Shown: positions 45,427-53,116 of the stretch, one piece after another | Position numbering within the stretch: position 1 is the first letter of the stretch | Layout: each line of letters starts with the position of its first letter | NCBI GenBank assembly: GCA_020847975.1 | Contig: JADLBD010000111.1 | Coordinates: 1 to 53,151 of the forward strand | Direction of reading: 5' to 3' | DNA: 53,151 nucleotides | Origin: Bryobacterales bacterium | GTDB taxonomy: Bacteria; Acidobacteriota; Terriglobia; Bryobacterales; Bryobacteraceae | Program-made: the position numbers and the translations under genes | The notes under the pieces: generated by a model | Databases searched by the model: none | Seen by the model: only the letters and a program-made list of their open reading frames with translations | What the model was told of the DNA's origin: nothing

Positions 45427-46214
45427 CGTTTCACCTGCCACATTTTCGCGATCTGGCGCATCTGGTCGGCGGGAGTGGAACTCTCGTCGCGGATGGTGGT
45501 CCCGGTGAGCGCGAGAAACGCCTCCTCGAGCGTTTGGGTATTGCTTTGCTGTTTCAATTCCCGCGAGGCGCCTTGCGCCACCAGCCGGCCGTGGTCGATG
45601 ACGGCGATACGGTGCGCAACGCGGTCGGCCTCTTCCATGTAGTGCGTGGTGAGGAAGACGGTGACTTGCTCCGTCTCGTTGAGGTGTTTGACATGGGTCC
45701 AAAGCTGGTTGCGGCTTTGCGGATCGAGGCCGAGCGTGGGCTCATCGAGGAAGAGGATCTTCGGCGTGTGCAGCAGACCCCTGGCGATCTCGAGCCGCCG
45801 CTTCATGCCGCCGGAGAAGTTCTTCACCTGGTCCTTGCGGCGTTCCCAGAGTTCGAACAGCTTCAGGAGCGTCTCGGTGCGCGCGTGCCGGAGTTTCCTC
45901 GGTACGCCGTAAAGGACGCCGTGGAGATCCATGTTTTCGTAGGCCGTGAGTTCGGAATCGAGACTCGGGTCCTGGAAGACGATGCCGAAGCGCTTGCGGA
46001 CCTCTTCCTGGTGAGTGGCCGGGTCGAGCCCGTCGATCTCCACCTTGCCGCCGGTCGGCGTCAGCAGGGTGGTGAGCATTTTGATGGTGGTGGTTTTGCC
46101 GGCGCCGTTCGGACCGAGGAAGGCGAAGATTTCACCTTTGGCCACCTCGAAGGAGATGTCACGGACGGCCTGGAACTCACCGAAGTTCTTGATCAGGTTG
46201 TGGACGCGGATCAT
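45423..46214 (-). CDS. ABC transporter ATP-binding protein, DrrA-like
   Basis: A 263-residue ATPase. Walker A GPNGAGKTT (34-42), signature FSGGM (133-137), Walker B ILFLDEPT (153-160) and the D-loop with LGLDPQSR. The C-terminal region with LKQQSNTQTLEEAFLALTG is the DrrA-type extension. It is the first gene of the operon. Its ATG at 46214 lies about 20 bases downstream of the operator-like palindrome. It powers the neighbouring permease. Confidence 0.92.
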   Translation of the reverse strand: MIRVHNLIKNFGEFQAVRDISFEVAKGEIFAFLGPNGAGKTTTIKMLTTLLTPTGGKVEIDGLDPATHQEEVRKRFGIVFQDPSLDSELTAYENMDLHGVLYGVPRKLRHARTETLLKLFELWERRKDQVKNFSGGMKRRLEIARGLLHTPKILFLDEPTLGLDPQSRNQLWTHVKHLNETEQVTVFLTTHYMEEADRVAHRIAVIDHGRLVAQGASRELKQQSNTQTLEEAFLALTGTTIRDESSTPADQMRQIAKMWQVKR

Positions 46215-46230
46215 AGGCCCCTTGGATTCA

Positions 46231-46259
46231 ATACTGAACGGTTCAGTTTAGTCTGTCAA
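46231..46259 (-). promoter_or_regulatory. Promoter with palindromic TetR-type operator
   Basis: On the minus strand, TTGACA (46259-46254) is a perfect -35. The palindrome ACTGAAC-N-GTTCAGT (46233-46247) has two perfect seven-base arms with one central base, and overlaps the spacer and the possible -10 (CAGTAT, 46236-46231). A repressor bound here would block RNA polymerase. It precedes an operon that encodes a TetR regulator, which strongly suggests autoregulation. The -10 match is weak. Confidence 0.7.
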
Positions 46260-46276
46260 GAGGGCGGGACGTAACT

Positions 46277-47083
46277 CTATTCCGCGATCGCTTCCAGGTA
46301 CCGCTCCACGGAACGCCGCAGCGCCCCCTTGGCGTCCGCCATCACTTGCCGCGGATGAAATGCCCCGTAGATGCGCTCGAAAGCATACTCCTCGACCGAC
46401 GCAGCCAAAGACAGCACCGAGGCTGCATTGAGCGGGATCAGATTGGGGTAGCTATACATAAAACTCACCCATCGCATGTCGGGCGCCACCTGAATGATGT
46501 CGCCGGATAGCAGCGCGCCGCGGCCCCCGGCGCCTGCCGGCCAGTGGAGTATGGCTCCCCCGGGGAAATGTCCGCCTCCGCGGATGAGCGTGATACCGTC
46601 ATGAAGGCGGAGGCTATCGCCGTGCCAGAAGCGGATGCAGGAATCGGGCCGCATCACCCACTGGCGGTCCAACTCATGGAGGTAGACGGGTATGTCTCCG
46701 AAGGCGTGGCTCCATTCGACGAGAGCGGTGTAGTAGTGCGGATGCGAGATGGCTATGGCTGCCAGCCCGCCGCGCTCGCGGATCTGGTGGACGGTCTTCT
46801 GGTCAATAAGGGCAAGGCAATCCCAAAGGATGTTGCCGGATGAGGTCTCCAGTAGCAAAGCCCGTTGCCCGATAGCGAACGCCGGCTGGGTGAGGATGGC
46901 GGTGAGGTCCGCTTCGAGAGGTAGGAACTCGTTGTCATGGGCCTTGCGGAGGTTGTCCAGCGTGGTCCACTGCTGGCCGTTGAAGCCGGCGTACTGCCGC
47001 TCATCTTCGCAGATGAGGCAGTGGGCAGGCGTGGATTCCGAAGAGGCGTATTGGGTTCCGCAGGTGAGACAGATGGGCTCCAT
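46277..47083 (-). CDS. Metallo-beta-lactamase fold hydrolase with N-terminal zinc ribbon
   Basis: A 268-residue protein. An N-terminal zinc-ribbon-like segment has Cys5/Cys8 (CLTC) and Cys22/Cys25 (CLIC). The MBL fold then shows ISHPHYY (about 112-118), a degenerate form of the HxHxDH metal motif in which the Asp and last His are missing, followed by GGHFPGG, LLSGDIIQ and the C-terminal FHPRQ. Such variants are common in uncharacterised MBL proteins, and metal binding at one site may be reduced. No signal peptide is present. The gene is divergent from the isomerase at 47180. Confidence 0.82.
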   Translation of the reverse strand: MEPICLTCGTQYASSESTPAHCLICEDERQYAGFNGQQWTTLDNLRKAHDNEFLPLEADLTAILTQPAFAIGQRALLLETSSGNILWDCLALIDQKTVHQIRERGGLAAIAISHPHYYTALVEWSHAFGDIPVYLHELDRQWVMRPDSCIRFWHGDSLRLHDGITLIRGGGHFPGGAILHWPAGAGGRGALLSGDIIQVAPDMRWVSFMYSYPNLIPLNAASVLSLAASVEEYAFERIYGAFHPRQVMADAKGALRRSVERYLEAIAE

Positions 47084-47179
47084 GGCGTTCCTTCACTGAT
47101 AACACGGCCTGCGTGTGTTGAGAAACAGCGCGCACATGGCCTGCCAACCAGCGCGTCCGTATGGAATAATGATCGCCAT

Positions 47180-48016
47180 ATGAAGATTTCCCGCAGATCT
47201 CTGCTTGCGATGAGCGGCGCCGCGATGGCTGGACAATCGGTGAACCTGCACGCGTCCGTTACCGGCTCGTTCACCGACGGCTTCAAACTCGGCGTTGCCA
47301 GCTACTCGTTCCGGGAGTTCAGCCGGTCGCTGGCCATCAAGATGACCAAGCAGATCGGGACTCCGTATATCAACATCAAGGAGTTTCACCTCTCCTATCG
47401 CAGCACGCCCGAGGAGATCGCCAAAGCGCGATCCGAGTTTCAGAAAGCCGGCCTGACCATCCTCGGCGGCGGAAATATCGGCCTGGCGAAGAACGACGAG
47501 GCCGAACTGCGGCATTACTTCGAATACGCCAAAGCCGCTGGCATGCCGGTGATGGTGTGCGCGCCCACGAAGGAGACTCTGCCGGCCGTGGAGAAACTCG
47601 CCATCCAATACAACATCCGAATGGCGATTCACAACCATGGTCCCGAGGACAGGCATTTTCCCACCCCGCAGAGCGTGCTCAAGGAAATCAGGAATATGCA
47701 TCCCCTGATGGGCTTGTGTATCGACGTCGGTCACACGGCGCGCACGGGCGTGGATGTCGTGGAATCGATTGCCGAAGCCGGGTCCCGCCTGCACGATATG
47801 CACATCAAGGACCTCCGCGATCCGAAGGAAAAAGGAAGCCAGTGTATTGTCGGCGACGGCGCTTTGCCCATCCCGGCCATTTTCAAGCAATTGAAGAAGA
47901 TGAAGTACACGGCAGGGGTGATGCTCGAGTACGAGATTGACGCCGACAATCCGCTCCCCGGCATGCAGCGCTCGTTCTCGTACATGCGCGGCGTCCTCGC
48001 CGGCATGAAGGCTTAA
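47180..48016 (+). CDS. Tat-signal sugar isomerase/epimerase TIM barrel
   Basis: A 278-residue xylose-isomerase-like protein. The N-terminus MKISRRSLLAMSGAAMAGQS is a Tat-like signal. The barrel has LGVASYSFREFSRSL, a histidine-rich metal site in MAIHNHGPEDRHF, LCIDVGHTARTGVDV, DMHIKDLRD, and MLEYEIDADNP near the end. Exported isomerases of this family occur in Acidobacteriota with Gfo/Idh proteins and a DUF1080-type hydrolase. ATG 47180 is used because it starts the signal. It is divergent from the MBL gene, with a 96-base gap, and converges with the small coiled-coil gene, overlapping it by four bases. Confidence 0.82.
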   Translation: MKISRRSLLAMSGAAMAGQSVNLHASVTGSFTDGFKLGVASYSFREFSRSLAIKMTKQIGTPYINIKEFHLSYRSTPEEIAKARSEFQKAGLTILGGGNIGLAKNDEAELRHYFEYAKAAGMPVMVCAPTKETLPAVEKLAIQYNIRMAIHNHGPEDRHFPTPQSVLKEIRNMHPLMGLCIDVGHTARTGVDVVESIAEAGSRLHDMHIKDLRDPKEKGSQCIVGDGALPIPAIFKQLKKMKYTAGVMLEYEIDADNPLPGMQRSFSYMRGVLAGMKA

Positions 48017-48201
48017 GACGCTGTCTTGTGCAGCGCGCCCGGGTTCCGCAGAATGTCCTGCTCGAGGTCCCTCAGTTCGCGCTCGATCAACAGCCACTCC
48101 GTGTCCCGGCCAAGGGCGGGGGATCTCATCTCGTCCCGTTTACGCTCGAGCGCGCCGAGAATGGCTACGCTTTGTTCCAGCCGCTGTTGAATGCTCGTCA
48201 T
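48013..48201 (-). CDS. Small coiled-coil protein, paralogue A
   Basis: A 62-residue hydrophilic, helical protein with heptad-like leucines: IQQRLEQSVAILGALERKRDEM, then a Trp-containing segment and LIERELRDLEQDILRNPGA. AAGGAGAACGGCA precedes ATG 48201. It is a paralogue of the gene at 48501-48707 (about 65 percent identical in the shared part by eye). Function unknown; it looks like a small multimerising or partner-binding protein. Confidence 0.75.
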   Translation of the reverse strand: MTSIQQRLEQSVAILGALERKRDEMRSPALGRDTEWLLIERELRDLEQDILRNPGALHKTAS

Positions 48202-48309
48202 TGCCGTTCTCCTTTTTGCCTCTCTATCCAGGTACGCGAGAAACGGGAGGCTGATGGCATCATCTATTTGTTTGGAGGGGAAGGGAAGTTCGAAGAGAAC
48301 AGAAATCGT

Positions 48310-48395
48310 GAAGAGGCGCCCGGCAATCGCGATGGGTTGCAGAGGATGCGTGGTGGGCCGGTGGGGTGGGGTCTGCTTGTACCGGGCGCCTCTTC
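48310..48395. other. 14-bp inverted repeat enclosing 58 bases: possible structured RNA or terminator
   Basis: GAAGAGGCGCCCGG (48310-48323) pairs perfectly with CCGGGCGCCTCTTC (48382-48395). The enclosed 58 bases are G-rich on the + strand and contain no convincing gene. On the + strand the second arm is followed by TTTTATT (48396-48402). It lies in the 299-base gap between the two paralogous small genes on the minus strand. The 14-base perfect stem is unlikely by chance. It may be a small RNA, a leader or a terminator. Confidence 0.5.
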
Positions 48396-48500
48396 TTTTA
48401 TTGTGGCTGTCGCGTTCTTCCCCGTAAGGTCAGCAGCATACTATGCGGGGGTAACGCCGCTCTCCAACCGGCCTGCCGCCGGCGAATCTCGCGGTTCGTC

Positions 48501-48707
48501 CTACTCCGATCGTTTATTGCGAACGAGGAACTTTTCCAGTGCTCCGGGGTCCTGCAAAATGTCCTCTTCAATCTCGCGCAATTCGCGTTCGATCAACGAC
48601 CACTCGGTATCATTGCCGAGTGCCGGTGACCGCATCTCCTCCCGTTTGCGCTCCAGCGTGCCGAGAGTGGCGACGCTCTGTTCCAAACGCTCCTTGATAC
48701 TCCTCAT
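48501..48707 (-). CDS. Small coiled-coil protein, paralogue B
   Basis: A 68-residue helical protein, a paralogue of the gene at 48013-48201: IKERLEQSVATLGTLERKREEM and LIERELREIEEDILQDPGALEKF, sharing the block EMRSPALGxDTEWxLIEREL. A very strong ribosome site AAGGAGG is seven bases before ATG 48707. Differences are mostly conservative (Gln/Lys, Asp/Glu). Functions unknown; a tandem duplication is evident. Confidence 0.75.
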   Translation of the reverse strand: MRSIKERLEQSVATLGTLERKREEMRSPALGNDTEWSLIERELREIEEDILQDPGALEKFLVRNKRSE

Positions 48708-48906
48708 GGCCGCCCTCCTTCCTAGTCTGGCCTCTATTCCGAACTGCCCTGTTTTGATTGGCCTCACACCTATAGATGCGGAAATGCGACAAAAAATTCC
48801 GTCAAAAATCATTACGGTTTGTAAACCTACCGTAAAGCGGACTCCCTGCTCTTGACTTTCGGCAGAAGAAGGTAATAGGTTTACGCTCTGGAGGAAATTC
48901 CATCCC

Positions 48907-50178
48907 ATGAATCGCAGACAGTTGCTTCGGGCCACCCCTCTGGCCGGCATGCTCCTCAACCGGCAGTGGATGCCGGACGCGGCGGCCGCCCCGCCGCTCC
49001 CCTTCGCCGGGGAAAAGAGCCGCCTGAAGATCACAGGCATCCGCCTCGTAGAGACGCGTCCGGCCCACCCGCAGCCCCAATACACGCCATCGCCGGGCTC
49101 GTGGTCGACGCAGGGCGTCGAAGTGGCGAACCCGATGTCGATCTATCCCGAATACAAGGCGACCCGTTCGCTGTTCTTCCCCGATCCCGGCAAGCTCGGA
49201 GGGTTCACGGTCGAGATCTCGACGGATAAGGGGATCAAGGGTTACGGCAACGGAGGACCGGCGGGTGGTGAGATCGTCATGGGACACCTGACGAAGCTAA
49301 TGATGGGCCGCGATCCATTCGACATCGAGCGCAACTGGGATATCTGCTGGCGGTCGACAATGAGCTACGGCCGCATGGGTGTGACGATGAACGCCATCAG
49401 CGGTGTGGACGTGGCGATGTGGGACATTATCGGTAAGGCGCTCGACATGCCCATCTACCGCCTGATCGGCGGAGAAGTGAAGGACCGTGTCCCCGCCTAC
49501 TGTACCGGCAATGATATCGAGCAGCACGTCGAGTTCGGCTATAAGCGGTTGAAACTCGCCATCCCGCACGGCCCCGCGGACGGACGCGAGGGAATGAAGA
49601 AGAACGTGGAACTGGTGAAGCGGGCGCGGGCGGCGCTGGGGCCGGATGGAGACATCATGCTCGATTGCTGGATGGCGTGGACGGAGCGATACACGCTCGA
49701 GATGGCCGGGATGATGGAGCCGTACCGCATCTACTGGATGGAAGAGGTGCTCCAGCCTCACGATTACGCCGGTTTCGGGCGCTTGAACGCAGCCCTGAAA
49801 TCGACGCGCATCGCCACCGGAGAGCACGAGTACGGCCGCTACGGGTTCCGCTACCTGCTCGAGGCCAGGGGCGCCTCCATCTGGCAGCCCGATCTCAACT
49901 GGTGCGGCGGCCTCACGGAATTGCGGCGTATCGGCGCGATGGCGGCGGCCTATGACATCCCGGTGATCCCTCACGGCGGCGGCCTGAACGGAGCCATTCA
50001 TTGGATCATCGCCAACGTCAATGCCCCTTGGGCGGAGTTGTTCATGCCGGCGCCTGGCGGACCGAAAGAAGCCTACAAGATGTTCGAAGAGCAGTACGTC
50101 ATCTCGCGAGGACCCGAAGGTATTTACACGCGTCCTCACGACCGGCCGGGCTGGGGCTGGGACATCGTGGTGAGTTAA
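48907..50178 (+). CDS. Tat-signal L-rhamnonate dehydratase-like enolase
   Basis: A 423-residue enolase-superfamily dehydratase. It follows the L-rhamnonate dehydratase pattern in order: the catalytic and capping segment KLAIPHGPADGREGMKKNVEL (about 216-236), metal ligand Asp253 in MLDCWMAW, Glu279 in YWMEE, Glu306 in ATGEHEYG, and His356 in VIPHGGG. Spacings match the family (26 and 27 residues between ligands). MNRRQLLRATPLAGMLLN is a Tat-like signal, unusual for a normally cytoplasmic enzyme. ATG 48907 is used. It converges with the cytochrome c gene, one base apart. Confidence 0.88.
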   Translation: MNRRQLLRATPLAGMLLNRQWMPDAAAAPPLPFAGEKSRLKITGIRLVETRPAHPQPQYTPSPGSWSTQGVEVANPMSIYPEYKATRSLFFPDPGKLGGFTVEISTDKGIKGYGNGGPAGGEIVMGHLTKLMMGRDPFDIERNWDICWRSTMSYGRMGVTMNAISGVDVAMWDIIGKALDMPIYRLIGGEVKDRVPAYCTGNDIEQHVEFGYKRLKLAIPHGPADGREGMKKNVELVKRARAALGPDGDIMLDCWMAWTERYTLEMAGMMEPYRIYWMEEVLQPHDYAGFGRLNAALKSTRIATGEHEYGRYGFRYLLEARGASIWQPDLNWCGGLTELRRIGAMAAAYDIPVIPHGGGLNGAIHWIIANVNAPWAELFMPAPGGPKEAYKMFEEQYVISRGPEGIYTRPHDRPGWGWDIVVS

Positions 50179-50179
50179 G

Positions 50180-51196
50180 TCAGCGGGGCGAAAGCCCGGC
50201 TCGTTTCCTGTATCCGGGTATGTTTCGTTCTTCCGGCGCATCCGGATGGGTTACTACGGCGTTGCGCACCGGTTTCACCGTCTTCAGGTAGGCGAAGATC
50301 GCCTTCAGGTCATCCTCGGAAGCGCCGGAAAGACCGAGCCACGGCATGATGCTGTTGTAGGGATAGTCCACTTTCGGCGGCGTGCCGGCGGCGTAATCCT
50401 TGAACTGTGTGAACTTATCGATAAATTCCTGCTCGGACCAGCGGCCAATGCCCGTTTCTTCATCGGGCGTGAGGTTGGCGCTGACCACGCGCGCGTTGGC
50501 GGCAAGCTGAAACTCATGACTGCCGGAGAAATCGCGGCCTTCCACGGGCCGGCCTTTTTCGAAGGGAGAGTGGCAGAACCGGCATCCGGAAACCTGGGCG
50601 AGGTACTTTCCGCGGCCAGCCTGATCAGACGGCGCTGGCGGCACACTGTCCACCGGCTTGGGGAGGAAGCGCATGATTACGTTCATTGGGAAGTTGACCT
50701 TCGTCGCCGGCAGTGGATTGCGGGCGGCGGGCAGGGTTCTCAGATAAGCCACGAGGGCCTGCACATCGTCATCGCTCAGGCTGCTGTACTCGGCGTAGGG
50801 CATCAGCGGAAAGAGAGGACGGCCGTCGTGACCGATTCCTTCCCGGATCGCCCGGATGACCTGGCCATCCGTGAGGGACCCGATGCCCGTTTCCGGATCT
50901 GGGGTGAGGTTGGCGGCCACCACCGTTCCGGGAAGCCCCATGCCCGCGGGCATGACGCGTCCTTTTCCAGACCCGCCGGGAATCACGGGAAAGCCGAATC
51001 GTGATTCGTCCACCTCCGAATGGCAATCGCCGCAGTTGGTGACGTGCTCATAAAGGTATTTGCCGCGCGCCAGGCGAGCCTCCGTGCCGTCTACCCTCAT
51101 TCCGGGAGCAGGGCGGTGGGAAGGAAGCAGGAAGGCGACATAAGCGGCCCCTGCGCCGAGCAGGCACACGGCTGCAAGAAGAATCTTTCGAAGCAT
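50180..51196 (-). CDS. Diheme c-type cytochrome
   Basis: A 338-residue periplasmic electron carrier. Residues 1-22 are a signal or anchor helix (MLRKILLAAVCLLGAGAAYV). Two class I cytochrome c domains each contain a heme site: CGDCH (55-59) and CRFCH (205-209), with distal methionines in VMPAGMGLPG and MPWLGLSG regions. The same domain pattern (NLTPDPETGIG, repeated as NLTPDEETGIG) shows an internal duplication. It could accept electrons from a periplasmic dehydrogenase. The ADH gene is 43 bases upstream. Confidence 0.92.
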   Translation of the reverse strand: MLRKILLAAVCLLGAGAAYVAFLLPSHRPAPGMRVDGTEARLARGKYLYEHVTNCGDCHSEVDESRFGFPVIPGGSGKGRVMPAGMGLPGTVVAANLTPDPETGIGSLTDGQVIRAIREGIGHDGRPLFPLMPYAEYSSLSDDDVQALVAYLRTLPAARNPLPATKVNFPMNVIMRFLPKPVDSVPPAPSDQAGRGKYLAQVSGCRFCHSPFEKGRPVEGRDFSGSHEFQLAANARVVSANLTPDEETGIGRWSEQEFIDKFTQFKDYAAGTPPKVDYPYNSIMPWLGLSGASEDDLKAIFAYLKTVKPVRNAVVTHPDAPEERNIPGYRKRAGLSPR

Positions 51197-51239
51197 GAGG
51201 GAAATAGAATATCAGCTTGGATCTGGCCAGCGGTGAGAA

Positions 51240-52274
51240 CTACGCCGGCGAGATTGTTACCTTGCCGGCATTGTCCCCGTAATGCTCCAGCATGTCGAAC
51301 GTCTGCGAGATTTGTTCCATCGGCCGGCGATGCGTCAGCACGGGGGAGAACCTTTCGCGCTGTTCGCGCAGAAGACGGATGGCCGGGCCCGTTTCATGGT
51401 TCGACCGCCGGACAGTGTAAAGGATCAGTTCCTTCCGGCGCACATCGTGGAAGTCGAGCGCGATGGAGATTTCCGAGGGGATCCCCGTGTAAACGACGCG
51501 GGCGGCGTTGCGCGTGACTTTGAGGCACTGGTTCATGGTGCCATCCTTGGCGGCGCAATCAATGGCCATGTCGACGCCGCGGCGTCCCGTATCCTCGATG
51601 ATCTGTCTGACCACATCCACGGCTTTCGGATCGAGGACGGCATCGGCTCCCATGCGGAGAGCCAGTTCCCGGCGGTGGGCCAAAGGCTCCACAACCCAGA
51701 TACGCCCTGCGCCGGAAATCTTCAGGACGGCGAGAGTCAGCAGGCCAATGGGTCCGGCTCCGAAGACGACGGCAGTCTCGCCCGGACGCGGGGCGGCGAA
51801 CTTCATCGAATGCAGGGCGATAGCCAACGGCTCGGCGAGCGTGCCTTCCTCAAAGCTGAGACCCTGGGGCAGCGGGGCGACGTTGCGTGCCGGGAGATTC
51901 AATACCTGGCGGAAGAAGCCGGGGTCGGACGGCGTGCTCAGGAACCGCAGATGGGCGCAGACGTTGTGCCGGCCGGTGAGGCAGTATTCGCAGTGGTAGC
52001 AGTAGACAGCCGGTTCGAGCACGGCGCGGTCGCCGGGGGACCATCCCGTCACCCCGGCGCCTACTTGTCGCACTTCTCCCGCCGGTTCGTGCCCAAGCAC
52101 CATCGGGTAGACGCAAGGCGTATCGCCGATGCCGCCTTCAAAGTAGTAGTGGAGATCAGAGCCGCAGATCCCAACGGACTTGACAGTCACCTGAATCTCA
52201 CCGGGCGCGGGGTCGCACACAGATTGTTCGTGAAGCCGGAACTGACGCGTGCCGGCGAGTTCAGCAACTAGCAT
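51240..52274 (-). CDS. Zinc-dependent alcohol dehydrogenase, sorbitol/threonine DH type
   Basis: A 344-residue medium-chain dehydrogenase. Catalytic zinc ligands are Cys (GICGSDLHY) and His-Glu (GHEPAGEV). The four structural-zinc cysteines lie in YCYHCEYCLTGRHNVC. The NAD-binding motif is GAGPIGLL. The chain resembles sorbitol, L-idonate or threonine dehydrogenases. It starts 13 bases after the zinc-ribbon gene stop on the same strand. It probably oxidises a polyol or sugar in the same catabolic context. Confidence 0.92.
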   Translation of the reverse strand: MLVAELAGTRQFRLHEQSVCDPAPGEIQVTVKSVGICGSDLHYYFEGGIGDTPCVYPMVLGHEPAGEVRQVGAGVTGWSPGDRAVLEPAVYCYHCEYCLTGRHNVCAHLRFLSTPSDPGFFRQVLNLPARNVAPLPQGLSFEEGTLAEPLAIALHSMKFAAPRPGETAVVFGAGPIGLLTLAVLKISGAGRIWVVEPLAHRRELALRMGADAVLDPKAVDVVRQIIEDTGRRGVDMAIDCAAKDGTMNQCLKVTRNAARVVYTGIPSEISIALDFHDVRRKELILYTVRRSNHETGPAIRLLREQRERFSPVLTHRRPMEQISQTFDMLEHYGDNAGKVTISPA

Positions 52275-52287
52275 TTATGCTCTTATT

Positions 52288-52761
52288 CTACTTCTTGAAG
52301 AGGCTGTCAAATGCCGCCCTGGCATCGCTCGGCGAGCGAGGCTCATACACCTTCGGCGGAGTGAATCCGCCGCCATTGGCCTGCGGGCTGGCGGCGTCCC
52401 GGGCCACGGTGACTCGAGGCGAGAAAAGCTCGCACTCGTTGGGTTTATCCTTGTACGCGATGCGAGCCGGTACGGGCTTCAGACACTGAAAGCGCGTCGA
52501 AGGCTCGAAATGCGCGCACTGTTTGCAGCAGTGCAGCGGGGAATTGCACTTGGGGCAACTCCCCTTGAAGTCCACATCGGTTGGCAGCGTGGTGGCGCAG
52601 TTCCAGCAGCGTGCTGCCGTTACGGCTTGCACCATGCGGGGCAACCGGGGACCGGTTACGTCAATGGGGGGACGAGGACCCTTCGGTTTTTGGTCGCGAA
52701 CGGGGTGTTCGCGTTCCGAGTCCTGGTAGCCGCGTTGACGATACTTGCGATCACTATCCAT
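52288..52761 (-). CDS. Zinc-ribbon domain protein
   Basis: A 157-residue cysteine-rich cytoplasmic protein. It has CWNC (ARCWNCATTL) and CPKC (GSCPKCNSPL), then CCKQCAHFEP and a later ECE segment, giving one or two zinc-knuckle sites. The first 60 residues are Arg/Lys/Pro-rich. ATG 52761 (MDSDRKYRQRGYQDSE) is chosen because AAGGAGG is upstream and the more upstream start adds a hydrophobic stretch. The C-terminus has DARAAFDSLFKK. Function unknown; it precedes the ADH gene by 13 bases. Confidence 0.75.
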   Translation of the reverse strand: MDSDRKYRQRGYQDSEREHPVRDQKPKGPRPPIDVTGPRLPRMVQAVTAARCWNCATTLPTDVDFKGSCPKCNSPLHCCKQCAHFEPSTRFQCLKPVPARIAYKDKPNECELFSPRVTVARDAASPQANGGGFTPPKVYEPRSPSDARAAFDSLFKK

Positions 52762-52939
52762 GGCCGTGTAGAGGCCTCCTTGGTTCGCAGTAACGAAACT
52801 AAAGATCAAACCTACGCGCTCCCAATACACGTAGCACGGAAACTGTATCTGACGTGTTTCCCGGGACGAACCCACCCCACCATGCTCCAGGCGAGTGAGC
52901 AGGCAGGCGCTATCCTCGAAGGAAAACGTGCAAACTGAC

Positions 52940-53116
52940 GTTTCCTTTGGTTATTGTCGTCCGGTAGGGGACCAGAGTTTGGGAGGAGGTTGGCGGAATC
53001 TAGCGTCCGCGCCACCGAACTGGTCTATAGGAAATAACGGAAGGCCGGGGAACTTGGTTCCAGGGAATCCGCAACCCCTGGTTTAGGACGACCTACTTCC
53101 TTATTACCACGGAAAC
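52940..53116 (+). ncRNA. Candidate structured RNA (about 177 nt, 6S-like size)
   Basis: Closing helix: GTTTCC (52940-52945) with GGAAAC (53111-53116), GGTTAT (52949-52954) with ATTACC (53103-53108, one mismatch), and GTCGTCC (52956-52962) with GGACGAC (53086-53092). Inside, GACCAG (52970-52975) pairs with CTGGTC (53020-53025) over a GC-rich hairpin, and CCAGGG (53060-53065) with CCCTGG (53076-53081), an alternative to GGAAC/GTTCC (53049-53061). The order, size and shape resemble 6S RNA, but no consensus was checked. The strand is uncertain because helices are symmetric. Confidence 0.4.

Noticed and set aside
45427..45702. An N-terminal extension of the DrrB-like permease
   Set aside because: It would lie within the ATPase gene in another frame and lacks helices; the ATGA overlap start is better.
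53041..53081. Cobalamin riboswitch
   Set aside because: GGGAATCCG and GCAACCCC recall parts of that motif, but the conserved B12 box and order are not found.
52895..53086. A 63-codon + strand open frame at the right edge
   Set aside because: It lies over the candidate structured RNA, has low-complexity composition and no credible ribosome site.
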